Below the pieces are notes generated by a model. The model was not told the origin of the DNA. It made no database searches and saw nothing but the letters and a program-made list of their open reading frames with translations. Shown one piece after another: positions 1 through 7,227 of a DNA stretch of 21,913 nt. Each line of letters starts with the position of its first letter. Positions within the stretch are counted from its first letter, which is position 1. The position numbers and the translations under genes were made by a program. Source of the stretch: SBAX01 sp043806315. GTDB lineage: Bacteria > Planctomycetota > Phycisphaerae > UBA1845. The stretch is taken from the NCBI GenBank assembly GCA_043806315.1, contig JAZDHF010000131.1, positions 1 through 21,913 of the forward strand, in the 5' to 3' direction.

Positions 1-535
1 CCAGGGCCGTGCTGCGGATCCAGTCGGGCATGGCCAGTTCACTCGCGGGACACACCAGCCGGTTCATGGTCATTACACAGCTCAGAGCCCGCGCCCGCGG
101 CGTCAGCCCCGCCTCCGACAGAATGTCGTCCAGCCTCAAGCGCTTCCAGAACTGATATCCTACGTGCACCGATCCGGCTTCACGGTGTCGTTCCGTGGTC
201 ACCTCGTCCGTATGCACGGTTACCAGATTGCCGGGCCGGTTTCGATGACGGCCTTCTTTCCCTCTCTTTCCCTTCGCCGCCCTTTCCTCTCGGACTTGGC
301 GAACGATGGCCTCGGCTTTTGGGTCCAGCCCGTCAAAGAGCAGCTCTTGACTCGACAGCTTGGCCTCCACTTCTCGGGCCGGCTTGAGCCACTCTTGTTT
401 CGGTCTGGGCGTAAGGTCCCCGAGTGAACAGATGACCTTCTGCCGCGGTCCCTTGGGCGTGTGCCGCGACTCGACCAGGAGATAATTGGTGTAGGTCTTG
501 CCTTTGCACTGCCTCTTGGTCGTTCGCATGTACAT
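1..535 (-). CDS. IS1634-family transposase, N-terminal part (runs off window start)
   Basis: The minus strand is open from an ATG at 535 to the window edge, giving 178 residues without a stop. The start reads MYMRTTKRQCKGKTYTNYLL, then an L-V-E-S-R stretch and R-Q-K-V-I-C-S-L-G-D-L, the usual opening of IS1634/IS1549-type DDE transposases. Further on come G-Y-Q-F-W-K-R-L-R-L-D-D-I-L and a stretch near V-M-T-M-N-R-L-V-C-P-A-S-E-L-A, matching the family block before the catalytic domain. The DDE residues themselves would lie outside the window, so activity cannot be judged. A second in-frame ATG two codons downstream is possible. The gene has its own promoter (see 540-571). Family assignment is by recognition of motif order, and I am fairly sure of it. 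Confidence 0.8.
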   Translation of the reverse strand, partial: MYMRTTKRQCKGKTYTNYLLVESRHTPKGPRQKVICSLGDLTPRPKQEWLKPAREVEAKLSSQELLFDGLDPKAEAIVRQVREERAAKGKRGKEGRHRNRPGNLVTVHTDEVTTERHREAGSVHVGYQFWKRLRLDDILSEAGLTPRARALSCVMTMNRLVCPASELAMPDWIRSTAL

Positions 536-539
536 GTTC

Positions 540-571
540 ACTATATGATCATATTACGCCTTCCCTGTCAA
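540..571 (-). promoter_or_regulatory. Putative promoter of the transposase, with a 12-bp palindrome
   Basis: On the minus strand a perfect -35 hexamer TTGACA lies at 571-566. Two -10 candidates follow: TCATAT (548-543, 17-bp spacer) and TATAGT (545-540, 20-bp spacer). The exact palindrome ATATGATCATAT (543-554) covers the -10 region and ends 8 bp before the ATG at 535, so it could be an operator or simply part of an AT-rich end. Neither -10 is ideal, so the exact start site is uncertain. Confidence 0.4.
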
Positions 572-873
572 CACAATTCTGCAATGAATTAGTCACTATA
601 TTGACCCTTGAGCGCTGTGAACCCGCGTTTTTAGCTGCGAAAAGGGCGTTTGCCGGCCTGCCAAGGGTCAAAAAAGACCGAATTTCGCATCACGGGTGCG
701 GAAGTTGGGTTAGCATCTTCCATGACGCTCTCCCTTCGGACATCCATGTCTGGTTCCAGAACCCCGACATGATCCACCCATCGGGAGCGTCTTCAAAATC
801 CTAGAAACTACTGCTTAGAGAGAGCTTAAAATCGAGGCGGCGAACAGACCTCAAAAAATCCGCCGTCTCGGCC
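572..873. other. Non-coding stretch with a short inverted repeat
   Basis: I see no supportable gene here. A 67-codon frame at 601-804 starts with TTG, has no ribosome binding site and resembles nothing I know. The 10-bp sequence TTGACCCTTG (601-610) recurs inverted at 662-671. It could be part of an insertion-sequence end, a small hairpin, or chance; the other end of the IS is outside the window, so terminal repeats cannot be compared. No LexA-like box was recognised here or further down to the imuA start. Confidence 0.5.
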
Positions 874-902
874 TTGAAATCGGGCGTTGTTTGGTGTATG
901 TT
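874..902 (+). promoter_or_regulatory. Sigma70-type promoter upstream of imuA
   Basis: TTGAAA (874-879) and TATGTT (897-902) are separated by exactly 17 bp, a good -35/-10 pair, and point toward the mutasome operon. The predicted start near 909 would leave a leader of about 100 nt before the imuA ATG at 1009. Such operons are usually damage-inducible through LexA, but I could not identify a LexA operator overlapping this site, so the regulation is unknown. Confidence 0.5.
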
Positions 903-1008
903 AGGTATAGAAAGGCCGTGGCGCACTTCCATGAGGGGCTAGACTCTCCGGGGAGGAAGCGCCCGAACCTCCACGCGGTCCGAACCGTTGGAACGGAGGT
1001 CAAGAACG

Positions 1009-2208
1009 ATGTCGATCGCGACCATCGACGTCGGCGCGGCGGCTGCGCGCCGAGGCCATGCAAGCAAAATGACACACCCAGGCGGTGCGACGGAGATGAC
1101 GTATCAAAGCGGCGCGACAGGGGTCTCACGTCAAAACGATTCGACCTGGATCCCGCATCGTGACGATGCGATCGGAGTTCAGCCTTACAACGATGCGACG
1201 GCGATTGCGCGTCGAACCGATCCGACCGAGATTCCTCGCCGCAACAGCGCCCCCCAGACCTGGGAGCGCAACGATCCGTCCGAGATCGTGCGTCGGTTGC
1301 GGGGCGAGCTGGAGCGGTTCCACCGGCGTCGGGCCAAACGGGCGGGGTGGAGTCGGCGGTTCGTCCCCACGGGTCTGGGGCCGGTGGACGCGGCCTTGCC
1401 GCACGGCGGGCTGCCGTGCGGGGCGATCACCGAAATCCTTTTCGACGCCCCCGGCGTGGGGGCGATGTCGCTGGCGTTGCGGATCGTGAGTCGATGTCTG
1501 GGAGGTGGGAATGAACTCGCATTCCCCGTCGGCGGAGCGGTCGATCACCCATCGAAGGAATTGGTGAATGTCGAATCCTTCGAGGCTCAGGACAAGTGTC
1601 GAATGTCGAATGGGAGCACATGCCGTAATCGACAATCGACACTTGTCCTGAGCCTTGCCCTGAGCCTCGAAGGGCTCGAAGGAATCGACAATCGGCAATG
1701 GGTCCCCTTCAACGCCGCGGAAAAGGATCATCGCAGTATTGTATTGATCGATGCCCTGGGGGATTTCTACCCGCCGGCGGCGTGGCAACACGGCGTTGAC
1801 TTCGATCGGCTGATCGTCCTGCGGCCCGGAAACGAGCGGGATGCATTCTGGGCGGTGGATCAATCGTTACGCTGCCCTGCCGTCGCGGTGGTGATCGCGC
1901 CTTTGACCAGACTTGACGATCTCCTCTCCCGCCGACTGCAACTCGCTGCTGAAAGCAGCGGCTGCATGGGACTGATTCTGCGATCGGTTCGGCAGCGGAC
2001 GAAAAGCTTCGCGGCCGTGCAGATGTTGTTGGAAAGCGTGGACCACCGCGCGGCGGAAAAACCCGCCGCCCACCCCTGTCGCATCACGTTGCTTTCGGTT
2101 CGGGAAGGGATGCCCACGGAACCGCTGCTGGTGGATTTACATCATGAAACGGGCACTAGCACTCTATCTCCCCTTCCTGTCGACCGATCGGCTGCGAAGA
2201 CGGGATAG
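1009..2208 (+). CDS. imuA: ImuA, RecA-like mutasome accessory protein, with repeat insertions
   Basis: ImuA is the RecA-fold partner of ImuB and DnaE2 in damage-induced mutagenic lesion bypass. The 399-residue product has the family opening V-P-T-G-L-G-P-V-D-A-A-L-P-H-G-G-L-P at about 124-141, followed by G-A-I-T-E-I-L. A later block reads I-D-A-L-G-D-F-Y-P-P-A-A-W and V-D-F-D-R-L-I-V-L-R-P. I chose ATG 1009 because GGAGG lies 9 bp upstream; a TTG at 988 lacks this. The protein is longer than usual (family roughly 220-270 residues). The excess is a tandem-repeat N-terminus (residues 14-94) and a heptamer-repeat insertion (about 186-230) between the first conserved block and the predicted next core strand. 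The 3' end overlaps imuB by 65 bp, so translation is probably coupled. Operon context with imuB and dnaE2 strongly supports the call. Confidence 0.85.
   Translation: MSIATIDVGAAAARRGHASKMTHPGGATEMTYQSGATGVSRQNDSTWIPHRDDAIGVQPYNDATAIARRTDPTEIPRRNSAPQTWERNDPSEIVRRLRGELERFHRRRAKRAGWSRRFVPTGLGPVDAALPHGGLPCGAITEILFDAPGVGAMSLALRIVSRCLGGGNELAFPVGGAVDHPSKELVNVESFEAQDKCRMSNGSTCRNRQSTLVLSLALSLEGLEGIDNRQWVPFNAAEKDHRSIVLIDALGDFYPPAAWQHGVDFDRLIVLRPGNERDAFWAVDQSLRCPAVAVVIAPLTRLDDLLSRRLQLAAESSGCMGLILRSVRQRTKSFAAVQMLLESVDHRAAEKPAAHPCRITLLSVREGMPTEPLLVDLHHETGTSTLSPLPVDRSAAKTG
1048..1290 (+). repeat. 27-bp degenerate tandem repeat, about nine copies, coding a 9-residue repeat
   Basis: ImuA residues 14-94 split into nine consecutive 9-residue units with approximate consensus R-R-N-D-A-T-E-I-P. 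Examples are RQNDSTWIP, HRDDAIGVQ, PYNDATAIA, RRTDPTEIP and ERNDPSEIV. At DNA level the unit is 27 bp with a recurrent AACGATNCGAC core. The first two or three copies are the most degraded. The array ends where the normal ImuA sequence begins (residues 95 onward). I do not know a function; the units are polar and charged and probably disordered or weakly helical. Confidence 0.75.
1566..1699. repeat. Palindromic heptamer-repeat element inserted in frame in imuA
   Basis: Arms 1584-1611 and 1627-1654 are inverted copies matching at 26 of 28 positions around a 15-nt loop. Each arm joins a GGCTCAGGACAAG core to TGTCGAA/TGTCGAT heptamers. A further 8-bp pair, CCTTCGAG (1577-1584) and CTCGAAGG (1675-1682), and outer TGTCGA-type units extend the palindrome. 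The right side carries an extra partial copy of the core. The insertion keeps the imuA frame open and adds roughly 45 residues, including NVE, CRMSN, NRQST and IDNRQ fragments typical of these heptamers. Confidence 0.85.
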
Positions 2209-3781
2209 CGAGCGATTGTCGAATCCTTCGAGGCTCAGGACAAGTGTCGAATGTCGAATGTCGATTGAACCCACGCACCACAATCGACAATCGACAATCG
2301 ACGTTCGACAATTGCCAATCGTCACGGTGGAACCTCATGCCCAGACCTTGCGCATTGTCCACACCAATGCGGCGGCCGCCGCGTTGCGCATTCGTCCCGG
2401 TCAGACCCTGGCCGAGGCGAAGGCGATGGTGCCGCAGCTTGGCACCTACGACGACGATCCTGAGGCCGATCGACGGCAATTGGAGTCGTTGGCCGTCTGG
2501 GCGCAATGTCTATCGCCGGTCGTCCATATCGAAGGCGATGACACGCTGATCGTGGACATCACCGGCTGCGAGCGGTTGTTCGGCGGTGAGGCGAACCTGC
2601 TGCAAACGGCGATGGAAGGACTTATCACGCAAGGGTTCACGGCCCGTGGCGCCATGGCCGATACCGTCGGCGCCGCCTGGGCGCTGGCCCACGCGCACCC
2701 TGAACCGACGGTGATCGCCGAGTCCGGACGGACCGCCGCCAATCTGGCCCCGCTACCCGTGTGGTCGCTACGGATCGACGACGACGTGGTCGCGGCCTTA
2801 GCATCGGTGGGAGTGGAGACGGTCGGGTCGCTGTTGCACCTGCCGCGGTCTTCGTTGGCCTCGCGATTCGGCGAGGGATTGCTGGACCGTCTCGATCAAG
2901 CCCTGGGCGATCTGCCGGAAGTGCTCACACCGTATCAGCCGCAAACGGTGCTGACCTCTCGGATGCACTTCAGGGCGGTCACCGCCGATCGGAGCGTTTT
3001 GACGGAAGGCGTCCATCGGGCGACGGAGCGGTTCTGTGAGCAACTCGCCCGCCGGGTCGCGGGAGTGCGGCAGGCGTTTGTGACGTTCTACTGTCCGGCC
3101 TCTCCCACCTCTGAAGAGCTGGGTCGCCTACGCACGGCGCGCACTCACGCCGCCACATTGGAAATCAATCTATCCCAACCTACGCGATCAGCGAAGCACC
3201 TGATGAAACTGATGAGGGTCCGACTGGATGAGCTTTGTCTTCCCACGGCGGTGGAGTCACTGATGGTCTGGACCCGCGAGATCGACCCACTCGACGACCG
3301 GCAGGGCGAGTTGTTCGACACCGGCGCGGAAGATGAGCGAAAGCTGGGCGACCTCCTGGACCGTTTGGCGGTCCGACTGGGTTCGTCCGCCGTCGTCCGA
3401 CCGCGGCTTTGCAGCGACCATCAACCCGAGCGGGCGTTTCAATATCTGCCCATTGTCGGCGACGGGCGAAAACCCACGGCTCGTTCCGCACAGACGGACG
3501 CCGCGCCTCCAAGTCCGCGGCCGCTGCGGTTGTCACCGAACCCGATCGAGATTGCAGCCATTTCGGTTGTGCCGGACGGGCCGCCGATCGCATTTCGCTT
3601 TGCGGGGGTTCAACACGCCGTCGCGGACAGTGTCGGGCCGGAGCGCATCGAGACCGGTTGGTGGCGGGGACCCCACATACAACGCGACTATTACCGTGTC
3701 ACGACCAACAACGGCCGCCGCTACTGGCTCTTCCGCGATCGCGGCGTCGGTCGATGGTTCTTGCACGGATGGTTCGACTAA
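2144..3781 (+). CDS. imuB: ImuB, Y-family-like non-catalytic mutasome scaffold
   Basis: ImuB resembles a Y-family DNA polymerase but is known in other bacteria to act as a scaffold linking ImuA, DnaE2 and the beta clamp. The 545-residue product begins L-A-L-Y-L-P-F-L-S-T-D-R-L, then V-H-T-N-A-A-A-A-A-L-R-I-R-P-G. At 132-140 it reads D-D-T-L-I-V-D-I-T: where catalytic Y-family enzymes have D-E the second residue is Thr134, consistent with loss of catalysis. A helix-hairpin-helix-like thumb lies near 215-256. The C-terminus has the typical E-R-I-E-T-G-W-W and R-D-Y-Y-R-V blocks, ending W-F-L-H-G-W-F-D. Residues about 24-57 are a heptamer-repeat insertion absent from the family pattern I know. 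The start overlaps imuA by 65 bp with GGTGGA upstream; the stop TAA abuts the dnaE2 ATG. Confidence 0.9.
   Translation: MKRALALYLPFLSTDRLRRRDSERLSNPSRLRTSVECRMSIEPTHHNRQSTIDVRQLPIVTVEPHAQTLRIVHTNAAAAALRIRPGQTLAEAKAMVPQLGTYDDDPEADRRQLESLAVWAQCLSPVVHIEGDDTLIVDITGCERLFGGEANLLQTAMEGLITQGFTARGAMADTVGAAWALAHAHPEPTVIAESGRTAANLAPLPVWSLRIDDDVVAALASVGVETVGSLLHLPRSSLASRFGEGLLDRLDQALGDLPEVLTPYQPQTVLTSRMHFRAVTADRSVLTEGVHRATERFCEQLARRVAGVRQAFVTFYCPASPTSEELGRLRTARTHAATLEINLSQPTRSAKHLMKLMRVRLDELCLPTAVESLMVWTREIDPLDDRQGELFDTGAEDERKLGDLLDRLAVRLGSSAVVRPRLCSDHQPERAFQYLPIVGDGRKPTARSAQTDAAPPSPRPLRLSPNPIEIAAISVVPDGPPIAFRFAGVQHAVADSVGPERIETGWWRGPHIQRDYYRVTTNNGRRYWLFRDRGVGRWFLHGWFD
2215..2312. repeat. Palindromic heptamer-repeat element inserted in frame in imuB
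   Basis: Arms 2246-2267 (three TGTCGAN-type heptamers) and 2281-2302 are inverted copies matching at 20 of 22 positions around a 13-nt loop. Outer 9-bp arms ATTGTCGAA (2215-2223) and TTCGACAAT (2304-2312) frame the element. The left side carries the same CCTTCGAGGCTCAGGACAAG block as the imuA element; 2217-2260 is identical to 1569-1612 over 44 bp. It begins 7 nt after the imuA stop and stays open in the imuB frame. Confidence 0.85.
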
Positions 3782-6700
3782 ATGCCCGACAAGCCCGATT
3801 CCAACAAACGCCGCCATCCGGTTCGTCGATTGCATCGGGCAATGACCAATACCGTACTGCGTCCTACGGGCCCGACCATCCCCGGCCAATACGCCGAATT
3901 GCAATGCAAAAGCAATTTCTCCTTTCTTTGCGGTGCGTCTCATCCGGAGGAACTGGTCGAACAGGCGGCCAAACTTGGATACTCGGCCATCGCCATCACC
4001 GATCACAACACCCTCGCGGGCGTCGTGCGAATGCACTGTGCGGCCAAAGCCTGCAAGCTCAAACTCATTGTCGGAGCGGAAATCACCCCCGTGGATGCCG
4101 CACCCGTTCTCCTTTATGCGACCGACCGGGCGAGCTATGGCCGCCTCGCGCGCATCATCACCCAAGGTCGACTGCGCGAGGTCAAAGGATCGTGCGCCAT
4201 CACGCTCGATGATATCGCGCAGCGGTCGCAAGGACTGATTGCGGCCATTCTCGGCAACGCATTTTGCGAGGACACCCGCCTTGCTCCACCCAATCGGCAA
4301 TCGGCAATCAGCAATTGGCAATTCCCTCACGTCTATCGCGACATTTTCGGCGACCGCCTATACCTCGCCGCCAGTGTACATGGCGGAGCAGATGATGCTC
4401 GTCATCTCGCCGAAATGGATGTCATGGCGCGCAAGGTCGGCGTTTCCCTCCTTGCGACGAATGACGTCCACTACCACGAACCCCGGCGGCGCTTCCTGCA
4501 GGATGTCCTTACCTGCATCCGTCGCGGCTGCACGTTGCAGGAGGCCGGCAACACGCTGTTCGCCAACGCCGAACGCCATCTCAAACCTATCCATGAAATG
4601 GAACGCCTCTTCCGCGATTATCCCGACGCCATCGCCCGGACCATCGAACTCCGCGATCGTTGCTCTTTCTCCCTCGACGAGTTGCGCTATGAGTATCCAG
4701 AAGCGCTTTCTATCCACGGGCGCTCTCCACGTGACTATTTGGCTGAACTAACCTGGGCCGGAGCGCACGACCGGTATCCTAACGGGATTCCGCAAAAGGT
4801 TCGTTCCCTTCTCAAGCATGAACTCGTCCTCATCGCCGAATTAGCTTATGAGCCGTATTTTCTGACGGTCTGGGACATCGTGCAATTTGCTCGTTCCCGG
4901 GACATCTTGTGCCAGGGGCGCGGCAGTGCGGCCAATTCCGCGGTATGCTATTGCCTGGGGATCACCAGCGTCGATCCCGAGCGCGTGGAGATGCTTTTCG
5001 AGCGCTTCGTCAGCGCTGAACGCAACGAACCGCCGGACATCGACGTCGACTTCGAGCACGAACGCCGCGAGGAGGTGTTCCAATACATATACGACAAATA
5101 TGGGCGCGACCACGCGGGCATTGTGGCCGAAGTCATCACCTACAGGCCGCGGTCGGCGATCCGCGACGTAGGCAAGGCCTTGGGTCTATCCCTTGACCGC
5201 GTCGCCGCACTCGCCAAAAAGCATGAATGGTGGGACAAAAAAGCTTTACCGCCGGAGTTTCTTGCCGAGGTCGGCCTCGACCCGTCGGATCGCACGGTGC
5301 GACTGTTCAGTCGCCTGGTTCCGCAGATTATCGGGTTTCCCCGCCACCTGTCGCAGCATGTCGGGGGCTTCGTGATTACACGGGGACCGCTTTGCGAAAT
5401 GGTTCCCATCGAGAACGGCGCGATGCCCGGACGCACATTCATCGAATGGGACAAGGACGACATCGACGCACTCGGCATTCTGAAGATCGACTGCCTTGCG
5501 TTGGGAATGCTGACGGCGATTCACAAATGCCTAAAGCTGGTAGGCCACGAATTACGAATTACAAATTACGAATTACAAAGAACCAACGACGCCCACGACT
5601 CCCGGACGGGTCGCGACGACCGTTTTGTAATTCGTAATTCGTCATTAGTAATTCCTCCGGTTCTGCATGCGATCCCCTCGGAGGATCCGGTTGTCTACGA
5701 CATGATCTGCCGAGCGGATAGCGTCGGCGTGTTTCAGATTGAAAGCCGGGCGCAGATGAGCATGTTGCCACGGCTCAAGCCGCGCTGCTATTACGACTTG
5801 GTCATCGAGGTCGCCATTGTTCGACCGGGGCCGATCCAGGGCGGCATGGTCCATCCCTATCTTCGCCGTCGAAGCGGCGAAGAAGCGATTACCTATCCGA
5901 GCGAGGCTATTCGCACAGTGCTTGAACGTACATTGGGAGTGCCGTTGTTCCAAGAGCAGGCTATGCGACTGGCGATCGTGGCGGCCGGGTTCACTCCCGG
6001 CGAGGCTGACCAACTGCGGAGGGCCATGGGCGCATGGCGACATAACGGCGACATCGCCAACTTTCGCACGAAACTGATCGAGGGAATGACGGGCAACGGT
6101 CTGTCCAGGGACTTCGCCGAACGATGCTTCGAGCAGATTTGCGGGTTCGGAGAATATGGATTCCCCGAAAGTCACGCCGCCTCTTTCGCCTTGTTGGTCT
6201 ATGTGTCAGCATGGTTGAAGCGGTATCATCCCGCCGCATTTTGCGCCGCCCTGCTCAATTCCCAGCCCATGGGGTTCTATCAACCCGCACAACTCGTGCG
6301 CGATGCGATTCAACATGGAGTGCCGGTATATCCGGTGGACGTGAATTACAGCGGATATGATTGTCGAATGGCGAATGGCGAATGGCGAATGGCGGGCCGA
6401 CGTGTGCCCGGCAATGGGCGATCGGGAATCGACGGTCCGTCCGACTGGGGCGTCGGCGGACCGGCCGTTCGGTTGGGAATGCGTCTGGTCAAGGGAATCT
6501 CGCGGGCCCAGGTGGAAGGCATCGAGTCGGCGCAGCGAGATGGGCCTTTCCGATCGGTGACCGACCTCGCCCGGCGGAGTGGTGCGTCGCGGGCCACGCT
6601 GGCGCGATTGGCCGCCGCCGATGCGTTACGGTCCTTGGGCCTCAATCGCCGTGAGGCCGTCTGGCAGGTGCTGGCTTTAAGCGATGAGCCGCCGCTGCTT

Positions 6701-7165
6701 CACGGGCTCGAACCGACGGAACCGGCGCCGAATCTTCCTGAGCTGTCGATGCGCGACGTAGTGCTGGCGGATTACGACACGATCGGATTGTCGCTGAACG
6801 CTCACCCCATGTCGTTGATCCGAGAAGACCTCAACCGTGTGAGCGTTCAGCCCAACCGGGTTCTCCAATGCTGTCCAAAAGGCCGACGATTGAAGGTTTC
6901 AGGGATCGTGCTGGTCCGGCAACGGCCCTCGACGGCCAACGGTATCGTCTTTTGCACTCTGGAGGACGAGACGGGCAACGCCAATCTCATCATCCGACCG
7001 ACCGTGTATGAGAAATATCGCCGCGTCGCCCGCGGGGCGGCCGCCCTCATTGCCGAAGGCCGCGTTGAACGCCAGGGCGAGGTCGTCCACCTACAGGTCG
7101 AACGCCTGCTCGACGCCTCGGAGGGCTTGGCCGAACTGCAAGGAAGGTCGAGGGATTTTCATTAG
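3782..7165 (+). CDS. dnaE2: DnaE2 (ImuC), error-prone DNA polymerase III alpha-type subunit
   Basis: This C-family polymerase performs mutagenic lesion bypass with ImuA and ImuB. The 1127-residue product starts with a PHP domain (A-E-L-Q-C-K-S-N-F-S-F-L-C-G-A-S-H-P, then A-I-T-D-H-N-T-L-A-G-V). The palm shows P-D-I-D-V-D-F at 418-424 with catalytic aspartates, and L-K-I-D-C-L-A-L-G-M-L carries the third. F-Q-I-E-S-R-A-Q-M-S-M-L-P-R-L-K-P-R and I-V-R-P-G-P-I-Q-G-G-M-V-H-P-Y-L are hallmark DnaE2 blocks. An OB fold follows near 1030-1110. Three repeat insertions (about 170-182, 590-625, 860-871) lie between conserved blocks and account for most of the length above the usual roughly 1050. ATG 3782 directly follows the imuB TAA; ATG 3842 is an alternative start. 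No strong ribosome site is seen, so coupling to imuB is likely. Confidence 0.93.
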   Translation: MPDKPDSNKRRHPVRRLHRAMTNTVLRPTGPTIPGQYAELQCKSNFSFLCGASHPEELVEQAAKLGYSAIAITDHNTLAGVVRMHCAAKACKLKLIVGAEITPVDAAPVLLYATDRASYGRLARIITQGRLREVKGSCAITLDDIAQRSQGLIAAILGNAFCEDTRLAPPNRQSAISNWQFPHVYRDIFGDRLYLAASVHGGADDARHLAEMDVMARKVGVSLLATNDVHYHEPRRRFLQDVLTCIRRGCTLQEAGNTLFANAERHLKPIHEMERLFRDYPDAIARTIELRDRCSFSLDELRYEYPEALSIHGRSPRDYLAELTWAGAHDRYPNGIPQKVRSLLKHELVLIAELAYEPYFLTVWDIVQFARSRDILCQGRGSAANSAVCYCLGITSVDPERVEMLFERFVSAERNEPPDIDVDFEHERREEVFQYIYDKYGRDHAGIVAEVITYRPRSAIRDVGKALGLSLDRVAALAKKHEWWDKKALPPEFLAEVGLDPSDRTVRLFSRLVPQIIGFPRHLSQHVGGFVITRGPLCEMVPIENGAMPGRTFIEWDKDDIDALGILKIDCLALGMLTAIHKCLKLVGHELRITNYELQRTNDAHDSRTGRDDRFVIRNSSLVIPPVLHAIPSEDPVVYDMICRADSVGVFQIESRAQMSMLPRLKPRCYYDLVIEVAIVRPGPIQGGMVHPYLRRRSGEEAITYPSEAIRTVLERTLGVPLFQEQAMRLAIVAAGFTPGEADQLRRAMGAWRHNGDIANFRTKLIEGMTGNGLSRDFAERCFEQICGFGEYGFPESHAASFALLVYVSAWLKRYHPAAFCAALLNSQPMGFYQPAQLVRDAIQHGVPVYPVDVNYSGYDCRMANGEWRMAGRRVPGNGRSGIDGPSDWGVGGPAVRLGMRLVKGISRAQVEGIESAQRDGPFRSVTDLARRSGASRATLARLAAADALRSLGLNRREAVWQVLALSDEPPLLHGLEPTEPAPNLPELSMRDVVLADYDTIGLSLNAHPMSLIREDLNRVSVQPNRVLQCCPKGRRLKVSGIVLVRQRPSTANGIVFCTLEDETGNANLIIRPTVYEKYRRVARGAAALIAEGRVERQGEVVHLQVERLLDASEGLAELQGRSRDFH
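4291..4325 (+). repeat. Heptamer repeat (five units) inside the dnaE2 PHP domain
   Basis: Five consecutive heptamers read CAATCGG, CAATCGG, CAATCAG, CAATTGG and CAATTCC. They encode the N-R-Q-S-A-I-S-N-W-Q-F stretch at about residues 170-182, between A-I-L-G-N-A-F and Y-R-D-I-F-G-D-R-L-Y-L of the PHP domain. No inverted arm is evident at this site. Confidence 0.8.
5549..5654. repeat. Palindromic GAATTAC heptamer element in frame in dnaE2
   Basis: The left arm 5549-5576 is four heptamers (GAATTAC, GAATTAC, AAATTAC, GAATTAC). The right arm 5627-5654 is the inverted form (GTAATTC, GTAATTC, GTCATTA, GTAATTC). The arms pair at 25 of 28 positions around a 50-nt loop. It encodes residues about 590-625, between L-K-I-D-C-L-A-L-G-M-L and the A-I-P-S-E-D-P-V-V-Y block. 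The deviant unit GTCATTA places TCA (5642-5644) where a perfect unit would give TAA. Confidence 0.85.
6359..6393 (+). repeat. GAATGGC heptamer repeat in frame in dnaE2
   Basis: One GATTGTC unit (6359-6365) is followed by four perfect GAATGGC units (6366-6393). They encode the C-R-M-A-N-G-E-W-R-M-A stretch at about residues 860-871, inserted after V-N-Y-S-G-Y-D and before A-V-R-L-G-M-R-L-V-K-G-I. No clear inverted partner is seen; the following 45 bases, up to about 6440, may be degraded element sequence. Confidence 0.8.
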
Positions 7166-7227
7166 ATCGGCAAGCGGTTAAAGTGATGTACCGCCGTCGG
7201 GCAGAACGAGGCGAGTCGGAGTTACGA

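Noticed and set aside
601..804. 67-codon frame after the transposase promoter
   Set aside because: TTG start, no ribosome site, no recognisable residues; likely chance.
840..1008. LexA/SOS box for the mutasome operon
   Set aside because: Several GAAC words occur (near 966, 982 and 991) but none have the spacing of LexA boxes I know; not supportable.
1126..1863. Long minus-strand frame opposite imuA with its own 9-residue periodicity
   Set aside because: The periodicity is the mirror of the 27-bp repeat on the coding strand; the plus frame has the conserved ImuA motifs.
5549..5654. CRISPR-like array
   Set aside because: Units are 7 nt, contiguous and arranged as inverted arms, with no spacers and no cas genes.
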